Shown piece after piece: positions 46,970 through 59,785 of a stretch of 64,000 nucleotides of DNA; the stretch's first letter is position 1, and the number at the start of each line of letters is the position of its first letter. The translations under genes were made by a program, and so were the position numbers. Below the pieces are notes generated by a model. That model did no database searches and was not told the origin of the DNA. It was given only the letters and a program-made list of their open reading frames with translations. Source of the DNA: Talinum fruticosum. Taxonomy: Eukaryota > Streptophyta > Magnoliopsida > Caryophyllales > Talinaceae. Location of the stretch: contig JAITYX010000064.1 in the NCBI GenBank assembly GCA_021018815.1, forward strand, positions 1,054,001 to 1,118,000, given 5' to 3'.

Positions 46970-48652
46970 AAAATCACAATTAGTCTCATTGTACGACCTT
47001 GGTTGGCTCAAAATCGGCTCTGATCCATCGTCTAACCCCCCAACCCAGCTTCTAATCCTTCTACCAATAGCCCATTGGGGTCTTATCCTGATTCGTCACT
47101 TCCTTGAACTTGCCCTCAATGTGATCTTCATCCTCCACAACATCTTCGGGACTATGTATGCCACACCATTGCTAATAAACACCCTGACTCCCCCTCCCCC
47201 CAATTTCATGCTTTAGGTTCATCTCATCCTTTATCTCATTATATTCATTATGATAAATTTTTTGCTTCTCATCTTGCCTATTTTGCTACCATCACTACTG
47301 GTGATGAGGAGCTTTGGTATTTCTCCCGAGCGTTTTAGGATCCTCAATGGCATGAGGCTATGGTTATTGAAATTACTGCTCTTAAGGACAGTTATAAGTG
47401 TAATTTTTGTTCGTTTCCTTCTGGTAAGAAGGCTCTTGAGTGTAAGTGGGTTAAATATAATGTTGATAGGTCAGGTGAACACTTTAAAGCTCGTCTTGTG
47501 ACTTTAGGTAATCATCAAATTGAGGGGAGGACTTCAATGAAACATTTGTCTGCATCGCCAAAATGGTCACAGTACGCACGTTGTTGTCCATCGTTGCAAC
47601 CAAAGGGTGGGGTCTTTGTCATATGGATGTCCATAACGCTTTTTTTTATGGGGATCATCACAAGGACATTTATATGAAACCTCCTCCTGGATTTCATATT
47701 CCTAATCCCAATGTTGTTCGTAAACTTAAAATGTCTTCATATGAGCTTCTTCAAGCACCCGGGCAATGGTTTTTCAAACTTACCAATGCTCTTTGAGCTT
47801 ATGGGTTTCAGTAATCTCCATTCAATTATCTCTTTTTACCTTTACTAAAGGTAATATTTTTTTTGCTATGTCGATGTATGTTGATAATTTAGTTTTTACA
47901 GGTAATGATCCTAAGTGGTGTACTGGTTTCACACTATTTACATCAACATCTTAAGTTTAAAAATTTAGGATCATTAAGATATTTTCTTTGCGTTGAGGTT
48001 GCAAGGGCATCCACAACCATTTTTTATGTCAATGGAAGCATACACTTAAAATTCTAATTGAGATAGGTATGCTCAGGTCCAAACCATGTTATTTCCCGAG
48101 GGATCAACAACATAAACTCTCTTCTTACTCCAATGACCTATTCTTGATCCAAGCCAGTATAGACGAATAATTGGTCGTCTTATACATTTCACCATCACGT
48201 GACCTGATATCACTTATGTGGTTCACATCTTAAGCAGACATTCTCCTATTGGGTTATCTTAGAGGCTCACCGGGGAAAGAATTTTGACTTCGATTTCTTC
48301 TTTCCTACGCCAATGATCTTAGTCTTATGTGTATTGTGACTCGGACTGGGCTAGTTGTTTTATGACCCGACATTTCGTCACGAGTTATTTTGTTTCTCTT
48401 AGTTTGTCTCCTACTTTCTAGAAAACTAAGAAATAACCCACGGTGTTGTGATCTTCGGTCGAGGCCGAGTACTGTGTTAAGGCCAATGTTACAAGTGAAG
48501 CGATTTGGATTCGTAACTTCACTCTCTTCATCTTCAGGTTCTTCCGGCTCAGTTATATTATGGTAATCAAGATGCTCTTCATATTACCTCTAAAGTGCAC
48601 CAAACATATCAAAATTGAACATTTGTAATTTGCACTCCAATTTGAAGGGAAG
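46970..48652 (+). pseudogene. Ty1/copia pol remnant (reverse transcriptase and RNase H)
   Basis: Blocks in order: linker before RT near 47250-47360 (SHLAYFATITTGDEELW, DPQWHEAM); RT at 47400-47950 (GKKALECKWVKYNVDRSGEH, FKARLVTLGN, VTVRTLLSIVATKGWGLCHM, DVHNAFFYGD, SMYVDNLVFTGND in place of the YVDDM-type active site); RNase H pieces near 48340-48520 (DSDWA, then SSVEAEYCVKANVTSEAIW). Frameshifts and stops separate the blocks and the second Asp of the YVDD motif reads as Asn, so it is dead. It is followed directly by a probable 3' LTR. Confidence 0.85.
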
Positions 48653-48653
48653 T

Positions 48654-48955
48654 ATTAGGATATAATTAGAATATTTTTCCTAATCGTCTTTAAATACTAT
48701 TTATTTTGTATTGTGGATAATATTCCTAATCATATTAGAATACTTTCTCTTTTGTGATTAGTTATATTAGGATAGTTGTATTCATCTTGTTCTCTATCCC
48801 ATTGTAACCGGGTAGATCTCGACTTTGTAACCGCCAGCACATATAAATAATAAAGGAAAAGGTGCCGAGGGTAACCTAAGAAAACATTTTCCCAAATCAC
48901 AAGCTTACCATATCGCTTACCTTTAATTGTAGTCACTCTAGGAATTTCTCCATAC
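48654..48955 (+). repeat. Probable 3' LTR of the copia remnant
   Basis: The purine tract GAAGGGAAG (48643-48651) is followed by TATTAGGATATAATTAGAAT, a slightly changed copia LTR start (normally TGTTAGGA). A TATATTAGGATAG word recurs later, and CATATAAATAATAAAGG near 48840-48856 resembles an LTR promoter or polyadenylation region. The 3' boundary is uncertain. Confidence 0.55.
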
Positions 48956-49660
48956 TAACCTGTTGAGTATGTCTCTTTCTGGGTCCAGTTCACAATATTA
49001 ATAAAAGTAATGTAATAATTTAAACTATAATTCAAGTTCAATTTTTGTACATAGTCATAGGAAACACTATGGACTGTTTCCCTTTTTTTCTTTTTCTGTG
49101 ACAAATATAAAGTACAAATGTTGATATAAATTAGGTTTAAATCGACAATTCAAAAAACTTAACCAACTAGTTATCGAGATCTATACATTCCTACTATAAA
49201 TGATTCACATGTTGTGACCCAAATTATTTGTCCCTATTAGAAATTGGGATGGAGGGAGTACTTTTGTAGTCCTTGATTATTTCATGTAGATTATCCGAAT
49301 TTTTCTGCGTGAAATAATCAATGGTACAGATGAATATGACCTAACATAACAGCTATTTCTTCTAAAAACCTTATCAGAAAGCTGATAAGCCTGATACACA
49401 GAGCTCACGCAGAGCAAATACAACTGAACTTCATACATGCTACAGCAGATTAGGCAGCCCTCACACATTTTTCTGTTTCCCTGGTTCAGCACTTCAGGGA
49501 ATTCAAGGGGCTGTTCTCTCATATGTCTGTTCAGTACTATAGATACTAATGGTTTACTAACATGATATTACTACGAGATAATTACAGAAAAATTTTAAAA
49601 TTCGCCTCCAGCTTACGTTTTACAGGGGCGTGGGGTGGAAATTCCTGGATTTCGGGTCAG
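48956..49660. other. Intergenic DNA and SPPL 3' UTR
   Basis: No supportable gene. The open frame on the minus strand at 49277-49522 lies in what is probably the 3' UTR of the protease gene and has no known domain. Confidence 0.5.
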
Positions 49661-52600
49661 TTACTCAGACATATGTAGACGCAAATGCGGGCAAGGCCGT
49701 TCTGGTTCCCCCTTTGCCCATAAAACCTTGAGTTCTCCTCTCTTCTTCCCCAGCATCAAAAGTGTCCCTGCATGTCATTCCGCACAGAGTTTTTTGTTCA
49801 CTTGAATGAATTCAACAATATGTTCTTGTCTTAAATCTTAATTACTAATACGGTTTGCCTCATAAACAACAACTAATCTTTCTGTTTGGTAAGGTTTTAA
49901 AATCAGAACTTCACAAGCAGCGAAAGGACTGCAATCACCTATCCCACCGAATAATTTCCTTTTTTTTATAAGAAACATGATCAAGTGCATTGAGAAACGT
50001 ACCAAGCGTAAAAGGGACAATGTAAAGCAAAGCAGGTTGGCCATGTCCATCCATCAAATTCAACGCCACGTAAGTAACAAGAAGACCTGTCAATAATGAT
50101 GTTCAAAAGATTTTAGCCAGGGATTCAGCAACCAAAGGGACTTTAATACAGGTGCTACAACTTAACAAACATAAAAATCATCAGAACAATGAGAAATAAA
50201 TAGACATACACAAAAGGAGGAGTAACTTTTACCTAATCCATAAGCGATCATTGCCCACAAAAAGTACCCAGCTCGGAGGCTCTTCTTTGCCAGCCAGTCA
50301 TATCTACCAAACATATAAGCAGTTATGTTGTCACAGTTTACATTTGCAAAGTCCTCAGCTGGCAAAAACAGAATGTCGATTTCTGTTGTTCTCGAACACT
50401 TTAGCAGACATTGTAATCAGCGTATAACACCAACACAGAACATGGAAGAGATTATTGCTATGAACTCTTTTGTTCATGAATAATGAGGAATCATCATAGC
50501 TAACGCCAACTCACCTCATGTATGAAGGCGCAGTTGGTTTGGTAGGTCAGTTGATTCATAGCTGTGTCCCTTCGTCTTATTAAATGTAGGACTTATAAAG
50601 TGAGGAAAAATAGTTGGAGCTTGGAACTGTATGAGAGCATGAGGCAAGTAGGAAAAATACTTGAAAACTTGCCTTGGAAAAAATGAGTTTCTATTGTGAA
50701 GCAAACAAAAAATTTGAGCAAAGTGTGTTACAACCCTAACTGCACTATTTTAATATTGTGAAGTAGAAGCGGACCAGCACCTTTCACACCCTCACAGTTG
50801 GTTCGCAGAAGCAGGGTGCTCAGATTCCACCCCCTTCTCCCCCTCCCTCCTTCCCCCAGGCGAAAAAGAAATAAGAATAAGAAGAAAGACCACACAATCC
50901 AAAATAGGTGGGATTCCATGGTTATGGTTTGTTTCACAATTAGTAGTGTAACTTTCGAGAGCTCTATCTGTAGGGAACAACTAATTGATCTTTTGGGAGA
51001 AAAGTACCACTACCTATGTAAACCTAGATATTTATGGAGAAAGACAAATAAAATTCTCGCTAGTGACTAGTACAAGAGTTGAAATTACATTTTTAGAAAA
51101 TCATTTCCCTTTGTTTTCCCAAACACCAGAAAATCGGACATCTATTTACATGGAAGCCAATTTCTTCCTATGCTAAACCGTCCCATGCATCATATGTTAC
51201 AGATTTTACGAGGAAATGGCAAATAAGTTTCACTCAATGTGGTGAGCTTTTGTCGGTCTCAGTTGGAAGGATAAACGACAGCAATACATCGTCTGGGCAG
51301 GGATGTAAGGCGACAGTATCTCAAGAACATCAAGCACCTCGAAGGGAGTTCAAGAATATTATTCCTACCTGAGAGCAAAAGCTACCAGCAAGCCTGGCAA
51401 CAAAATGTCTCCAAAACCAATGATGCTGTAACCTCCCCAAGGATCAAATATGCGTGGGATCTTTAGCAGCATTGGAATACCATCTTCCCGCTCTTGTCAC
51501 CACGAGCCACCTAAAAGTAAAGAGTGCTTGCAATTAAAATTTGGAAATTGATTCGAGAAAGGTCATTAGCCAAGCAATTGTAGATAAGTTCCCTTACCAC
51601 AATCATCACACTCTCATGGAATAACTTCTTAGAAACAAAGACCCAAAATATGTCATACAAAAAGGAGCAAGAAAGGAGAACTGTTCCCACCTGATTCATG
51701 CAACAATAAAGTAGATAATCAGCAGAAGCCTCACTAGGAGTCATCAGTGTAACTTATGATATTATAACTATAATTAGTGACAAAACATTGATAAACCCAC
51801 AGACCGACTCCCAGTAAATGAAATAGAAAAATGAAAGGTGAAGAAAGTAACTAGATAACACACTACTAAACTCTCAAACCTAAAAACTGCTTGCTTTCCC
51901 AAGTATGACCTCCTTGCACTCAAAGACAGAAGTCCTCGCTCTCATAGCACCCGCAAGAGCCTTAAGGGCTGTCTGCATTTTTCTATTTAACAAACCATTT
52001 GTACAACATACCAAGCAATGACAATGTAAATATATGAAGGATGTTATACCTATCTAAGTGCAAATCAACTTTTACAGAAACGGTTCCTGTCTACTTCAAA
52101 TTTGGTTGGTGAAGTAGGATCACAACTTTTACGGAACTAGAACATGATATCTCGAATTATGAATGAATTGAATTTCAGACTGAAGGTTCAAGAATTAGAG
52201 CTCGTTTTTCTTTTTCTTTTTTATTTTTGGCGATGACAAATTTGGGTAACCAAGGTTGAAACTAAACTGTATCCTTGAGGGAATTTGCTGCCCCCAGGAC
52301 TTGTACATATTGCAAGAGTGAGAGCAATATGATACCATACCAGTTAGGCACACCAGCCCATTTTCAACAAAGCTGAAATAGTCACTATACAGCTTTTTAG
52401 CAATTACCTTTCCTTATAATGGAGTTTCTATTCAACTCTCATCTAGTATTTCAACCAATAATTCCTAGCTGAGACAAGCCACCCTACTTTTAAGGATAGG
52501 CCATCATCTATGTCTTAGACGACAACCCTGTGAAATGCATTGGATGGATGGCATGACCTAGTGTCATTAGGTTGGGTCCTACTTATCTAGTTGCTTTCTT

Positions 52601-55600
52601 GATCCCATTGGAGGGAAGGGATGGCATCAATATCATTACCTTGAGATTTGGAATTCGAACAATCTGAATAACCGTAATTATCAACGAAATTCCCTGAATC
52701 AGAAGACAAGAAAAACTTTAATATCACTACACAACCACAAGTAACCAAATTAAACCCAGAAAGTAGCATAAAAAGATATCAGCAGAAAAATTTTATCTTA
52801 CAAGCACATCTTGACCAATCCAGGCAAAGTGCAGATCTCGATAAACACCCCAGAGGGCTGCAAATGTGATGCAGAATGGAGAAACAGCCAAGGTAAGGTA
52901 TGACACTGCTCCAAGAAGAGGTACTTTCACATAGGATTCAGCCAAGGATTTGAACCACCTACAAGGTAATACAATGTTTCAGACGATTTAACAACAAATG
53001 AATCACCGTCACTAAAGTGCCCCAAGGAAGGATGCCCTGAATGTTTTGCATCATCACAGAAGGCCATCTTTATCCCTCTCTAAAAAGTCAATGAAATTCA
53101 TCATAGGACTCAGAATGCTAGTTTCCAGAGATTAAGGGAATGTGATTAAGTAGGATCATTACAAATATCGGAAGCATTAGAAATTTCACAGATAGGTGAT
53201 CATCAGGAATATCACCAAACGCTGACAGCACACCTCCATCTGACACAAATCACAGAATCTCCATCATGAGCTAACAATGGTTCTCTAAGGAGTTATTCAG
53301 AGTCCTGTAAAGAATATCAATGATATTCAAACCATTTTTTAGAATAAAGAAATTATCAGTCACCCATTGAGATAATTATTCCCTAACCTAGGGCACTCAG
53401 AGAGAAAGCATGGCAGGAAATCTTTTAAAGTCTTGCACCTTTTATGAAGTTCTGCGCTTGCAGATCACTATGCTCCCAAACACAACAAGCTATTATTTTA
53501 TTAAGAAAGAGTTAAACAGAGAGACATGGAGAAGACGTAGTACCTGGATAGCAATGCAACCAAGCACGTTTGTAAGCCCTGAAAGCGCAGAGAAACGAAA
53601 GCTTGCTTAAATGTCATACATAGTGAGACTACTTTCACCTAATTAAAATTCCAATCATGAACCTGCTTTCTGTATCAATCATTTCCAGGTATTAAAAGTA
53701 CTTACAGACCAACAAATTAGATAATCACATGATCAGAAATATGGACAGGTAAGTCAGGAATGATCTTGCTCCAATTTCTAAGACTATCAATGTTCATTCA
53801 AGCATTTCTATCAAACTGCAGTTGGGAAAATATAACTGCCTTTTGGAGTAATTCCCAACTGGACAGGTCTATTTTATGAAACTATCTTGTTTCTAAATGC
53901 ATCAATGCGCATTGGTCAAGGTAAGCACATGCAAAATCAAAGCCTATAGAGGATAGATTCTAATGAACAGTAACTCTCACCTCTGCACCACCAATGCAAA
54001 AGAGTACCACCAAGAGTGCAATGAACCAGGAAGACATCAGTTTGTAAAGGACTACCAGAAAGCACGAAGCAACGACAACAAAGAGCACAGCTGATGTTGT
54101 GCTGATGTTCACCACACCACCAGATCCCATATTCGAGAGTTCAGCTGAATCATCCTATTAGAAAAGAAGTTTGCATCAAAATCAGCAGCCAATAAAAAGA
54201 AGTCATGTTGAGACCAAAGATTCATAAATGCCCAACAAAATTACAATCCACTGTACAATAAATGATAAGACATAGATTCTTGGACATTAAAGTACCACAA
54301 AAAGCTTGCCTTTAATAACTTTTCATGTTCATTAAGTGCTTCTCTGGTACTCCAAGCAGACCAGTATGATGCACAAAGGATAGTACCAACAGCCATAAGC
54401 CATAAGAATACTTCAGCAATGTCAACCACAGGACGCCTCGGAGAGTACAACTGCACAGATACTGGATAAATGGAAACAAAAAATATCACACAACTATTGG
54501 AGACACAGACATGGCTTTCATTTCATTAACACTGAGAAACAAAGGCAACTTTAAACAGAAAAAAGATTACTCTTCTAGCTGACAAAATAATTTGATCTCA
54601 CCTCATAGTTGCAAAGAGTGCAGAAGAGGGAAAAGCTAACCTGAGGAACCATTTGACAGCATCTTCTCCAGGTGTGATCCAGCATTTTGGGGGAGCATGA
54701 CGGCAGGGATATGTATATCCAGATCAGTTTCATCGGGTTCACACACCATCTTGTAAAGCTCTGCAGGCAAAATAAACAAGTTTATGCAACAGAAATATTA
54801 AATTCCATATGCAATTCATCTTCATTTTAGAACTCACTAGGGGAAAAAGGGATTATAAACACTGTTACATTTCCTGCAATGTTATATAAGCTTTTATATA
54901 ATAGCCTTACTACCATTATGCCTGGTTAAGAAGACAAGTTTGCCAGTTAAAGCATCGAAGGTAATATAATATGCTTAGCAATGTCTGCATTTGAACAAGA
55001 AATTGACCACTCGTGGTCATGGTTCACTAAGTCATCATATTAGACTTAAGAGAAAAGTTCAAATCCAATTATATATCTGTATCCATAACCTAAAGTCCTA
55101 CCTAAGTACAGTTTTTATTTTTTATTTTTTTGGGGGCGGGGGCTGTTTTTGATGTAGCCGTACCGTCTAGCTACAATGAGATTGTATCTAGTAGATCCCA
55201 AATGGAAAAACTTTTTGAATACCAGTCACTATCCAGGAAAAGAACTTGAAAATAGTTCTGTGAGGCATTTTGCTAAAGCCCACTTTAAGCCAAGTTCAAA
55301 GAATCAAAGGTATCACGAAAAGACTATTTTCCGTTGTCGGGACAGTCAACACACAACACAATCTTTTCTTTTTCTCCTCTTACAACACAATGAGTTTTAT
55401 GAGAGATGCTGTGATTAATGTGTGAAAACTCTTCACCATACATCAATCCCCACAGAATTTCTTGGCAGTCAGTGTTCTCATCATTCACCCACCATGAGTC
55501 ATCGAAGTCCTGTCAAAATAGATATATTCACAGACTTTGGTCATGGACGCCCTATCAAAATAGATATATTCTGTTGCTTTATTTTGTTAGTATGCTTACA

Positions 55601-57965
55601 TTCCCCCTCCCCTCTCTCTTTTGGGAGGGCAAGGAGATGTTGCTGATTGAAGTGAACTAGATATGGACATGCTACCAAACATTAGTACGTAGTATACTAG
55701 TATCAGTAATTGTCAGAAAAGAAACATCAATCATGATTTCACAGGATGTAGACATTATTCCCTTCCCTATGTCTACATCTACTGTCCTCAAGCTACAATT
55801 GCAACAATGTCCCTTTTAACATCATTTCAAAAGTTTCCCACCACTGCAAAAATTTACCCAGATAAATCTTCTTCCCCTTCCTGAATCCACCTAGATATGC
55901 TTATCTCATACTCTTTAAAAAAGCAAGCTCCTTAAGTGAGAGACTCAAGCATTTAGTTGAAACATCAAAATATGGGGTGCAAAGGAAGATTTGCACGTCA
56001 TGGTCATACATTACATCTTAAATGTGAAATGGATGTGAAATCTCAGGTAATTTAGTAATCCCCTCAGAACAATTCTCTTAAGGCTCATCATATGCCAAAC
56101 TGCCAGTGACCTACTTTCCAAGTTAAACATTACAAGAGGTGAAATCTTATGCTACAACCCTCTTAACTCAATCCCTGACCTGTACCAATTCACCACTATG
56201 CTCCCAGATTTGTCCGCATTGCACGGCTCTTGCAACTATACTCTCATATTTTATGGCCAATTTGAATATTAATCCAAACACTTCAGTCAAAATTCGTCTA
56301 ATAGAATGTTAGACAACAAAGTTTCCTTGACAGCACTTCAGTGTCAGCTTTAAAAAGATAAGGCTCACATCCCCAACAAATCCAGCCCATTGCTGAGCTG
56401 CTTATGTCCAAAACCTATAAGATAAAGAACATCAAAGGCCCATAAGTAATATCTTTTGTGCAAAAGGAACCCCCATAAGGTCAGCTTGCAATCAGCAAAG
56501 CCGAAATGACAATGGCTTTTATGAGCTCCTAAAAACTTCAAAACATGGAGATAATTTCAATATAAGAGCTTCATCAACAGCCAACTAACTGCACAGAGTT
56601 CCAAAAATTTTTAACGGCAATCCCATGCAAGTTCACTTGACTCCTCGATAAGAGGAATAAGATATGCGCTTCAGAAGTCGACTGGTGACTCCTAGGAGAT
56701 GTGCAGGTCTTTGTCTCTGTTTTATTTATGCGGGTATGGTCCATGTGTGAGTGCACCCAGATGTGTGTTTGTGTATGTATAAATTATAATATGTTATAAG
56801 CCTATGAACTGTTGACCAATTTAATCTGATACAACAGCCAATCCAGTTAAGAATCTTCTAGTTACCATTTTGGTCATTTATAATCAGAACAGCGGAGGCA
56901 CCAGCAGCTTCTGCAATATTTGCTTTAGTGGTGAATTTGCAACGGCCTCGGTGTACCATAATCACATCTCCCGCAAGCTACCATAAAACAAACTCTTAAA
57001 TAAGTAAAAGGAAAGATAAGTATATGTCTACATGCCATTCATAGATCAAGCATAAAGATGAACCTTGTTCTTTGGAGGACTACAGCAATCCCGAGGATCA
57101 GAAAGAGTGAGGTGAGAATAGTTTGCATTTTTCTCCTTTGAGACAATGGCAGTACCAAATCTGGCACCAACCCCAACAAATTCTTCATCCTCTTTTCCAT
57201 CAACCCATGTTTGCACTTTCACCTAACAAGCAAATCATAGTGAGAACCATCGAACCACAGTGGGCGCAAATTAATAAACTTTTAAGCACGACAAGCTAAA
57301 AATGCTTCAGACATATGATCCTTGCTATCATGTCTAACCTAACCAAATAATTATCCTCACAAACACACTGATTTGATTGAAATAATCCTCAGATGAAAAA
57401 TAACAGAAATTTAACTGTTCAAATTATAGTATAAATCATAAGGTTGTCATGACATATTGTCAGAATAATTGGTGTATAACTTCCCACTTCAAAATTGTGC
57501 AGGAAATCATCAAATCGAAAGTATAATTCAAAGTGCAAGTAAGATCATAATCCAAGCCAACACCCCCACCCCCACCCCCACTCCACATTAGAAAAAGAGG
57601 GATTTAAGGAAAGGGAAAGAACAAAAGGAAACCACTAAAAGAGAAGAAAATGACTGAAATTGAAGAAATTAAAGAGGGAATAATAATCTAATTAGTAATT
57701 ACTTACCTTCCATCCCTAAAGAAGGCAGCTAAATATGGGGGTGGGTGGGGGAATTGAAGGATACATAGAGGAAAATTTCAGCAAATAGGAAGTGGGCAAA
57801 AGAAAAACTTGAGAATTTTGAGCATATCAAACCCACCAAGATGAAATCATTCTCACAGCCGGGCTTCTTGGGAGCTTTATCATCATCATGAACTATGTCT
57901 CCAGCTCTAACACTAAGAACCAGAGCACATAGAGAGAGAAACAAGCTCACTCTCCTCAGATCCAT
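49661..57965 (-). CDS. Signal peptide peptidase-like intramembrane protease (SPPL2/SPPL4 type)
   Basis: Fourteen exons (minus strand): 57837-57965, 57064-57222, 56866-56977, 54641-54760, 54310-54461, 53981-54154, 53544-53578, 52802-52958, 52640-52693, 51598-51690, 51369-51510, 50233-50303, 50003-50086, 49661-49767. They give about 529 residues. Residues 1-21 look like a signal peptide ([15 protein letters not shown]). A protease-associated (PA) domain covers about 85-185 ([20 protein letters not shown]). The A22B aspartyl core has [10 protein letters not shown] (Asp ~377), [11 protein letters not shown] (Asp ~430) and QPALLY (PAL, 484-486). The enzyme cleaves type II membrane proteins within the membrane, in endosomal or vacuolar membranes for related members. 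Intron 5 is GC-AG. Exon 11 lacks one G near 51487 in a G run, which breaks the frame between RGDKSG and EDGIPM; the rest is intact, so sequence error is likely. The ATG at 57965 directly starts the signal peptide. Confidence 0.93.
54761..56865 (-). other. Large intron 3 of the SPPL gene
   Basis: A 2.1 kb GT-AG intron (donor G/GTAACTAG, acceptor CCTGCAG/AGC). Open frames on the + strand at 55176-55660 are without known domains. A CAAAATAGATATATTC word repeats at 55515 and 55556 with similar flanks (about 41 bp apart). Confidence 0.7.
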
Positions 57966-58079
57966 CTCTCTGCTCCCTTCAGCATCAGAAAGCTCGGAGC
58001 TTGAGGAGAGAGAAAGAGCGAAAATTCTGTTGTGGGTAGCACTTAGAAAATGGAACTGAAAGGAAAGCAATATTGAGCC

Positions 58080-58554
58080 ACCTACAACCAGAAAAGGGAA
58101 AAGAGAAGTTAGAGAAAATTTGGAAAGTGTCGAGGACCCTTTTTTGGCCGGTTTTTGGAGTCAATCAATGAAACTCTGGTGAATCTCTACGTAGAAATTA
58201 TTGGCTGATAATTTTCACAACCATACCTCAGCATAAAAACAGTGTCTTTGGGTATTTTTTTTAATGGAGGGGAGGGTATATTAGCTTTAAATTGAAAAAC
58301 TCATATATATTATTCGATGCCTTAGAAGTAATAATTTTTAAGATATTATTTTTTAAAAACTTCTACCGAAATGGTGTGGTTATAAATAAGCTTAAATAAT
58401 AAAGCAACTTTATTACCTTGCCCAATAAAAGACCAAGAATAAAATTCAAATGAGAAAATAGCAGATATAACATCATTAACAAAGAAACTGAGTTATCATG
58501 GACAAAAGACTTCTTCAACATTTGGATCAAAAGCAAGGCAATCACTTTCAATGA
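58080..58554. other. Upstream region of the SPPL gene
   Basis: This contains the presumed promoter and leader of the minus-strand protease gene. No clear TATA box; the leader beside the ATG is GA/CT-rich. No other feature seen. Confidence 0.4.
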
Positions 58555-59785
58555 TCAAATTACGAATGTCAGGCATCGAAGGCACTCTTCACAACGAAGT
58601 GTCAAGCTTTGGCTTCCTCAAGCCGGGCATCAAAGAACCCCTGTCCTTGCTTGGTGCCAACCAAGATAATATCACCCGATCGATTGCAAATGACGAAGCC
58701 CCATCCTCAGCACGAATTGCCAAGCTAATCCCATCAAACTTCAGTTTAAACAAACCTGGATCCGGTGGAAACCAAGTGGAAGGATAGAGATGCAACATGA
58801 TTTCTTATATTTCTTGAATGGCCCTGAAGCTAGCAACAAAGGATAGAGTGCGGGTAGCAAGCGAGGCGAGTTCCAATCAGGAAAAGAAAATATATAGCAA
58901 TTCCAATCAGTAGCTATAAAATGATGTAACTTGTCATTATCTAAAGAGGCTTTGACATAAGAATAACATCCCAAAAGGCTTCAGAATCGTGGTGCCCAAA
59001 TAGTCGAGTCAAACTTGTTGTGTTGCCAAATGATAATGGCCATGGGACACTCAAGGAGAGAGCGAGTGTCACAAACGCTGGGGCGGCCAGAAATAGAACA
59101 AGACATGTGGACGGAGAGTATACAATTGGTGAGCTTAATTCTAGTGAGTAGACTACCCTTGCACATATGCCACCCAAAAACCTTGATGCAAGGCGGGACT
59201 TTGATCTTCCAAATAGATTTCCACATATTGCTAGTGTTACTCGTAGAAGATCCACAAGCACTAGATGAATCTCCAATGATCAAGCGATACACGGAACGAA
59301 TTATGAAGAAGTCATCGGGACATCAATGCCAAATAAGCTTGTTGTTGGGCCATGAGGGACTCAAGGGAAAACTTAGAATGAGGTCAGCATCAATGATTAA
59401 GAGCGTCACGCCAACAAACATTCTCAACGTCCAAAAATTAGAGACACTCCAACTAGGGGCCTTACCTGGTTTCGAAGATATAACCTTAAAGATTGCAGGT
59501 TAGAGTAGCCATTGACTCTCCTACGAAATGGCTGCTACCAACAATCCATCTTGAGCCCCTGATAATGACATCTCTTGCTTCAACGATATTGCGCCATGTG
59601 TAACTAGCCCTGGTTAAGAGTAGCATAAAAATATCATTGGTAGGGTGATACTTGGCCCGAAGAAGTAGGTAATTACAAGGACCCATCTTGAACTGAGCAC
59701 CAAAATTGTTTGGCTAGCAAAGTATCATCGAACGCCTCCATATCACTGAAGACCCAATCGTCCTCCTGGCTGAAAATTAGATTCA
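58555..59785 (-). pseudogene. LINE (L1-type) ORF2 3' remnant
   Basis: On the minus strand, from 59785 to 58555, blocks follow the order of plant LINE ORF2: end of the reverse transcriptase (DMEAFDDTLLAKQFW, 59700-59750; SYTWRNIVEARDVIIRGSRW, 59540-59600); the zf-RVT zinc-binding region (MWKSIWKIKVPPCIKVFGWH, then LLECPMAIIIWQH, 59010-59230); and an RNase H start (WFPPDPGLFKLKFDG, 58720-58765). Frames shift between blocks and the RNase H part is cut short. The element is 5'-truncated, usual for LINEs. Confidence 0.82.

Noticed and set aside
59015..59503. 162-codon + strand frame
   Set aside because: It is the antisense of the LINE zinc-binding and RT region, where the minus strand gives recognisable domains.
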